Shown here: positions 15,171 to 18,181 of the stretch, piece after piece
Layout: the number at the start of each line of letters is the position of its first letter
Position numbering within the stretch: the stretch's first letter is position 1
Origin: Armatimonadota bacterium
GTDB taxonomy: Bacteria; Armatimonadota; Zipacnadia; Zipacnadales; FEN-943
Assembly: GCA_026419655.1 (NCBI GenBank)
Contig: JANZZA010000198.1
Coordinates: 1 to 18,181 of the forward strand
DNA: 18,181 nucleotides
Direction: 5' to 3'
Position numbers and translations under genes: made by a program
The notes under the pieces: generated by a model
What the model saw: only the letters and a program-made list of their open reading frames with translations
Databases searched by the model: none
Told to the model about the DNA's origin: nothing

Positions 15171-15374
15171 GGTATTCAGTTCAGTCAGGATTTTGTTTCA
15201 GGCAGGAAAGAGTAAGGGGAGAATGACCTTGGTGGTCCGTCCAAAACCCGGTGTGGACTTATACAGTGCTACAAAAGTGCATAGACTTGTGTGTCTCACC
15301 TGTTGCCTCGGAGCGCATCTGCCAGGCGCTCCACAAACTTTTGCAACAGTATCCTTCTTATAAAACCGAATACT
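15171..15374 (+). repeat. 204-bp composite repeat, copy 2 (upstream of rpoB)
   Basis: The ends GGTATTCAGTTCA (15171-15183) and AAAACCGAATACT (15362-15374) are inverted repeats matching at about 9 of 13 positions. The whole element is the inverted counterpart of 4738-4941, with equal length. The flank 15183-15218 is the best conserved part. The inner 15235-15351 is a 118-bp family element. A short stem GGAGCGC/GCGCTCC sits inside at about 15310-15332. No coding sequence of note is present. Confidence 0.8.
15235..15351 (+). repeat. 118-bp TTGCAACAGTC element inside composite copy 2
   Basis: The left end GTCCGTCCAAAACCCGG, followed by TGTGGACTTATAC, aligns with the left part of the copy at 15824-15945 read in reverse. 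The right end ACTTTTGCAACAGTA is the canonical terminus. The length is 117 bp, and the relative position is the same as in composite copy 1. Confidence 0.65.
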
Positions 15375-15563
15375 CCCTACCGCCTCCGCCTCGCCTATCC
15401 TCTCGTCTCGCTCGCTTAGCTTCCTCGCACGCTATGCCCCCAACCGCTCAAAAGTAATAAACCGCAGCTTTCCGGGCCAACTACTGAGTCCGCTCGTGAC
15501 TTTCTCTCGTACCAGGCCCTAGCCAACCTCATGGAGCTTCCTCCAGGCCGCCTGTTCCTAAGA
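15375..15563. other. gene-free stretch between repeats
   Basis: It is pyrimidine-rich on the plus strand (runs of CCTC and CTCG). I see no gene, convincing promoter or hairpin here. Confidence 0.4.
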
Positions 15564-15815
15564 GGCTGTTGCAAAAGCCGCTGCATAGCTTCGCAGATGC
15601 AATCCCCGGTGAGACTGTTGCAAAAGTCGTTTTCCCGGCCGCCGAACGGGGTCGCAGGTGAAAGGTTGGAGCCGCAGCGTTGTACAGTTTCTTGACTGTG
15701 TATAAGCCAACGCCAGCTTTTGCAACAGTCTCCCGGTAAAAGCTAAAGGCTCGACGCGCACGCCGTCGTACTATTTTTAGCTCTGGATAAGCCGACACCA
15801 GCTCTTGCAACACTC
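15564..15815 (-). repeat. 118-bp family element interrupted by a younger copy
   Basis: The left piece (15564-15610) starts GGCTGTTGCAAAAGCC, a family terminus. The right piece (15738-15815) ends with the internal GGATAAGCC block and the terminus CTCTTGCAACACTC, and closely matches the right end of the reverse-complemented 17703 copy. Removing the insert at 15611-15732 and one CCGGT restores a single element of about 125 bp with both ends. Confidence 0.7.
15611..15732 (-). mobile_element. intact TTGCAACAGTC element with perfect 16-bp TIRs and 5-bp target duplication
   Basis: Both ends carry the same 16-bp terminal repeat GAGACTGTTGCAAAAG without a mismatch. The element is flanked by CCGGT on each side (15606-15610 and 15733-15737). 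Its 118-bp core (15613-15730) aligns without gaps to the copy at 17703-17820, at about 87 of 118 positions by hand count. It has no coding capacity for a transposase, so it must be mobilised in trans. It sits inside an older copy of itself, marking it as the youngest one here. Confidence 0.8.
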
Positions 15816-15823
15816 CCCCAGGG

Positions 15824-15945
15824 GACCGCTCGAGAAGTTGCCCCACAGCCTCCTGTCTATACTCAATCTCGGTTAAAAGGTCGCATGCACGGCGTTTTAC
15901 ACTTTCTCCACTCGGTATAAGCCAACAGCAGGTTCTGCAACGGTC
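15824..15945 (-). repeat. 118-bp family element, diverged full-length copy
   Basis: The right end CTGCAACGGTC with the internal TATAAGCCAACAGCAGG matches the family well. The left end GACCGCTCGAGAAGTTG matches the opposite terminus at about 11 of 17 positions. It is 122 bp long, in the same orientation as its neighbours at 15564-15815. The interior is diverged. Confidence 0.6.
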
Positions 15946-16215
15946 TCCCTTGCGCCACTTCTTGAGAAGGGTTCTTTCGGGCTTACCTCGGCAAACTTCT
16001 TACCGGCACAGCCCTGCGGCCCGAAGCGACAATGTAACCTCGGAGAGCCACGGTGGGTGGACGTCACAGCGGTGCCCCTAAGCCTGCTTCGGTTCATCAA
16101 CATCCACGGCATAGCCAGCCGTCCGCGGCCCAAGAGACTGGGTCAGCCCAGAGGATACTGCGTCGCGCCGCCGCAGCCTGCAGAATGCGCCGTCTTGCCC
16201 GGTGAATGCTCCCAC
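15946..16215. other. gene-free stretch between the repeat cluster and the prepilin gene
   Basis: No supportable gene is seen. A small stem CTGGG/CCCAG at 16138-16151 lies about 70 nt past the prepilin stop. It is followed on the minus strand by TCTCTTGGG, so it is at best a weak terminator for the comEA-prepilin transcript. Confidence 0.4.
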
Positions 16216-16902
16216 CTACTCGGGTGGCGGCCAGTCGCCTGAAGGAGCCTCGCCCGGGTACCAGCAGTCCCCAGGCTCGCCGCCGGTCCGGTAAACCCAC
16301 GTGAAAGGGCCGGCGTCCTTGCGATACCACTTGACGTGGCCGTCGAGGAAGGCGAAGTTCTTGCCGTCGTAATGAAAATAGGGCGGCCCCTTGCCGAAGC
16401 CCTTGGACTGATGGAAATTCTCCCCTGCGGCGTCGGCCCAGGCCCCCGGCGGGCTGGCCCCCTTCTCCATCAGGACCACGGTGCGGTCGGGGGCCGGGGG
16501 TGCGCCGACGGAGACGCCACTTATATATCTTGGCTCAGCATATGACCGCTTATCTCGTCCATGGGGATTTTCGGGGCACAGTACTATCTGGATGTTGCGC
16601 ACATAGGGCTGTATTTGCGTGTCCCAGGTATATGGCTCGGTTCCCGGCGGTGGGTCGCCACCCACTGGGTCGCCCCCTACCAGCGACCACAACGGCAGCA
16701 GCTCGCTATAGTCCTCTGCATACATCAAGAAGGCCATCGCAAGCTGGCGCATGTTTGAGGTGCATGCAGCCTGGCGGGCCTTCGACCGCGCCCGACTGAA
16801 AACGGGAAATAACATCGAGGCCAGCACCGAGATGATAGCTATGACCACCAGCAACTCGATTAATGTAAAGCCCTTGCCAGCTCGCACCCCGCTGCGGCGC
16901 AT
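16216..16902 (-). CDS. type IV prepilin-like protein with H-X9-DG motif
   Basis: This 228-residue protein has a class III (prepilin) signal. A short basic leader MRRSGVRAGKG is cleaved before F12, followed by TLIELLVVIAIISVLASMLF with the canonical Glu at +5, which is E16. The segment SRARSKARQAACTSNMRQ follows, and then a long globular part with single Cys residues. FHYDGKNFAFLDGHVKW contains H177-X9-D187-G188, the 'prepilin-type processing-associated H-X9-DG' signature known from large paralogous families in Planctomycetota, Armatimonadota and relatives. The protein should be processed by PilD-like peptidase and built into a pilus, pseudopilus or envelope structure; its exact role is unknown. 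The C-terminus is rich in Pro, Gly and Trp. The ATG is preceded by AGGGG about 11 nt upstream. It lies 46 bp after comEA on the same strand, suggesting an operon. Confidence 0.88.
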   Translation of the reverse strand: MRRSGVRAGKGFTLIELLVVIAIISVLASMLFPVFSRARSKARQAACTSNMRQLAMAFLMYAEDYSELLPLWSLVGGDPVGGDPPPGTEPYTWDTQIQPYVRNIQIVLCPENPHGRDKRSYAEPRYISGVSVGAPPAPDRTVVLMEKGASPPGAWADAAGENFHQSKGFGKGPPYFHYDGKNFAFLDGHVKWYRKDAGPFTWVYRTGGEPGDCWYPGEAPSGDWPPPE

Positions 16903-16948
16903 TTGTCATCCCACCCCTAACTAAGCCCTTCGCTGCGCCTCGCTGCTG

Positions 16949-17614
16949 CTAGAAAGACACGAAGGGTTTGATTCGCTCCATCTTTGCCGGCCCGATGCCG
17001 TCCACCTTCGTTAAGTCTTCCGGACCGGCGAAGGGACCGTACTGAGCGCGATACTGAACAATCCGCTGCGCAAGCTTGGGACCAATGCCCGGCAGGACTT
17101 CCAGTTCCTTCGCGGTGGCAACGTTCACGTTCACGGGCTGAGGCGGCCCAGAGGGCGGGGGCGGGCCCAAGGGCTGGTGGCGGCCACTGTCTCCCTCGCT
17201 GCTGTCCACCTGGGGCCGGCTGACTTCTGCCAGGCCGACCCGGCTGCGGTCAACTCCTGCCGGCGGCTGGTAAGGTGGCGGAGCTGGCCGGAAGGGAATG
17301 TATATCGCCGTGTCTGAGTAAACCCTTGCCGCCACGTCAATCTGTGTAATATCGCCGTCCTGCCGCGGCCCGCCGGCCAGCTTGAGCACATCTCCCACCA
17401 GAGTGCCCTCCGGCACAACATAGGTTCCCTGATGCACCACCGCCCCCAGCACCGAAACCCGTACCTGAGAAGCCTGGTCGGGCGGCGACAAAAACTGTGT
17501 CCCCTCCGCGCTACCACGGCTTTGGAAACGCCACGCCAACCCCGCGAGGCTAAATAACACCACGCACCCCAGCGCGGTGGCCAGAGCTATCCTCTGCGTC
17601 GCCGTCAGACTCAT
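16949..17614 (-). CDS. comEA: ComEA-family DNA-uptake protein (SLBB + helix-hairpin-helix)
   Basis: This 221-residue protein has the classic ComEA layout. A single N-terminal membrane anchor (about residues 9-28) is followed by an SLBB domain (about 50-108: VRVSVLGAVVHQGTY, then GTLVGDVLKLAGG). A Pro-rich linker (110-160) leads to a C-terminal double helix-hairpin-helix DNA-binding domain (161-221). That domain has the hallmark sequences VNVNVATAKELEVLPGIGP and DLTKVDGIGPAKM. ComEA binds incoming double-stranded DNA outside the membrane during natural transformation and hands it to ComEC. The SLBB plus HhH combination is typical of Firmicutes-like and deep-branching bacteria. The ATG has GGAG about 10 nt upstream. 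No comEC or comEB is visible; instead a prepilin-like gene follows. A 118-bp repeat lies 88 bp upstream and may supply the promoter. Confidence 0.92.
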   Translation of the reverse strand: MSLTATQRIALATALGCVVLFSLAGLAWRFQSRGSAEGTQFLSPPDQASQVRVSVLGAVVHQGTYVVPEGTLVGDVLKLAGGPRQDGDITQIDVAARVYSDTAIYIPFRPAPPPYQPPAGVDRSRVGLAEVSRPQVDSSEGDSGRHQPLGPPPPSGPPQPVNVNVATAKELEVLPGIGPKLAQRIVQYRAQYGPFAGPEDLTKVDGIGPAKMERIKPFVSF

Positions 17615-17702
17615 CGTCCCGTCACTCCACCACTTCGCCGTCTGCTGGTCTGCTCCCTGCTCGTAAGTGTCACCGGCGGCCGAAACTACCTTTTCCTGTG
17701 GG

Positions 17703-17820
17703 GACTGTTGCGAAAGCTGGTGCTGGCTTATCCAGAGTGGAAAAAGCGTGCAAAGATGCGTGCCCTACCTGCTGCTTGCGACCGTGTCCCGGGGCCGCGA
17801 AGGTGACTTTTGCAACAGTC
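17703..17820 (+). repeat. solo 118-bp TTGCAACAGTC element upstream of comEA
   Basis: The termini GACTGTTGCGAAAG and CTTTTGCAACAGTC are inverted repeats with one mismatch over 14 bp. The 118-bp length equals that of the core at 15613-15730, to which it aligns without gaps at about 74 percent. Conserved interior blocks are TGGCTTAT near the left end and TGCGAC in the right half. No clear target duplication remains at its flanks. A hairpin CTCTCCG/CGGAGAG abuts the right end at 17821-17846. Confidence 0.78.
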
Positions 17821-17846
17821 CTCTCCGGGAAACCTCTTTCGGAGAG

Positions 17847-18080
17847 CGCCGGCCCCCCGGCTGCCCTGCCAGACTTACTCACTCTTCTCCCACCCCCGTG
17901 CAGCCCGCCATTAAGCGCTTGCAATCGGCCCACGTCCCATCCCAGGGCCACATGCACCCTATGACTGCTATCGAAGCTCCTCGACGGGCGCGAAGGCAAT
18001 GAACTGCTACGTTTGCGCCCTGTGTTGGCAGCGAAAGCTGCTCGACCGGCCTGAGTTCGAGAAACTTTTGAGTCTGAGCC
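17847..18080. other. gene-free stretch upstream of the comEA unit
   Basis: It separates the comEA unit from the C-terminal gene fragment at the window end. No family features are visible in any frame. A plus-strand frame begins at an ATG at 17999 (MNCYVCALC) and stays open to the edge, but it lacks a good ribosome binding site and overlaps the better-supported minus-strand fragment. Confidence 0.4.
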
Positions 18081-18181
18081 CTATCCCTTGCGGTAAAGGT
18101 ACAGCAGTGGGCGTAAGATGCCAACAGCTTCCGCCCGCGTCATGTGCTTGCGGTAAAAGCTTCCAGGCAGGCGTGAACTCC
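18081..18181 (-). CDS. C-terminal fragment of an unidentified protein, possibly SLH-like end
   Basis: Only 32 residues before a TAG are visible, starting SSRLPGSFYRKHMTRAEAV and ending LYRKG. The MTRAEAVGILRPLL stretch resembles the helix that closes an S-layer homology repeat (typically 'TRAEAxxLLxRxL'). This would fit a surface protein anchored to cell wall polymers, but the fragment is too short to be sure. The frame choice rests on composition and this motif; the other two minus frames are stopped early or low-quality. The gene would run toward the comEA unit on the same strand, about 0.47 kb upstream of it. Confidence 0.35.
   Translation of the reverse strand, partial: SSRLPGSFYRKHMTRAEAVGILRPLLYLYRKG

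Noticed and set aside
15529..15846. Open frame through the repeat cluster, whose translation resembles that of the 17698 region
   Set aside because: The protein-level similarity follows from DNA repeat similarity and appears in more than one frame; stops and lack of starts in other copies argue against coding. A small peptide conserved among copies remains only a remote possibility.
15564..15945. CRISPR-like array
   Set aside because: The repeated units are 118-125 bp with terminal inverted repeats and no short regular repeat-spacer pattern.
17999..18181. Cys-rich plus-strand frame starting MNCYVCALC
   Set aside because: The ribosome binding site is too close to the ATG, there is no known domain, and it overlaps the more protein-like minus-strand fragment; it is also cut by the window edge.

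Overview
The window looks like a chromosomal segment of a GC-rich bacterium with core housekeeping genes in small separate transcription units. A prepilin-like protein with an H-X9-DG motif, a ComEA protein, Chloroflexota/Armatimonadota-style RNA polymerase subunits and a possible C-terminal SLH-like fragment make a deep-branching Gram-variable lineage plausible, with Armatimonadota first. This placement is inference from protein style only; no search was run.

Layout, left to right. The first 164 bases hold the N-terminus of recF (minus). A divergent gap separates it from a plus-strand pair: an MsbA-type ABC exporter half-transporter (556-2373) and an RNase E/G family endoribonuclease (2550-4526). 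A tRNA-Gln(CUG) gene with its own good promoter follows on the minus strand (4604-4677). A 0.64-kb gap then carries a 204-bp repeat. Next, all on the minus strand, come a small SnoaL/NTF2-like protein (5321-5803) with its own promoter and terminator, then rpoC (6205-10986) and rpoB (11038-14931). rpoB and rpoC form an operon driven by a TTGACA-18-TATAGT promoter at 15120-15149, with a perfect 22-bp palindrome in the leader. The rplKAJL ribosomal genes that usually precede rpoB are absent.

The 1.28 kb upstream of rpoB is gene-poor and full of repeats. A second, inverted copy of the 204-bp repeat is followed by a cluster of 118-125 bp TIR-bearing elements. One of these is inserted inside another with an apparent CCGGT target duplication. 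Beyond the cluster, comEA (16949-17614) and a type IV prepilin-like gene (16216-16902) form a minus-strand pair that may serve DNA uptake or a pseudopilus. Another solo repeat copy lies just upstream of comEA. The last 100 bases hold the C-terminus of a minus-strand gene.

The most interesting content is (1) this MITE-like element family, including a nested composite version that flanks the rpoBC region in inverted orientation, and (2) the RNA polymerase itself. Both large subunits carry an additional Cys4 (CXXC...CXXC) ribbon, and the near-universal catalytic NADFDGD segment is followed by unusual residues.
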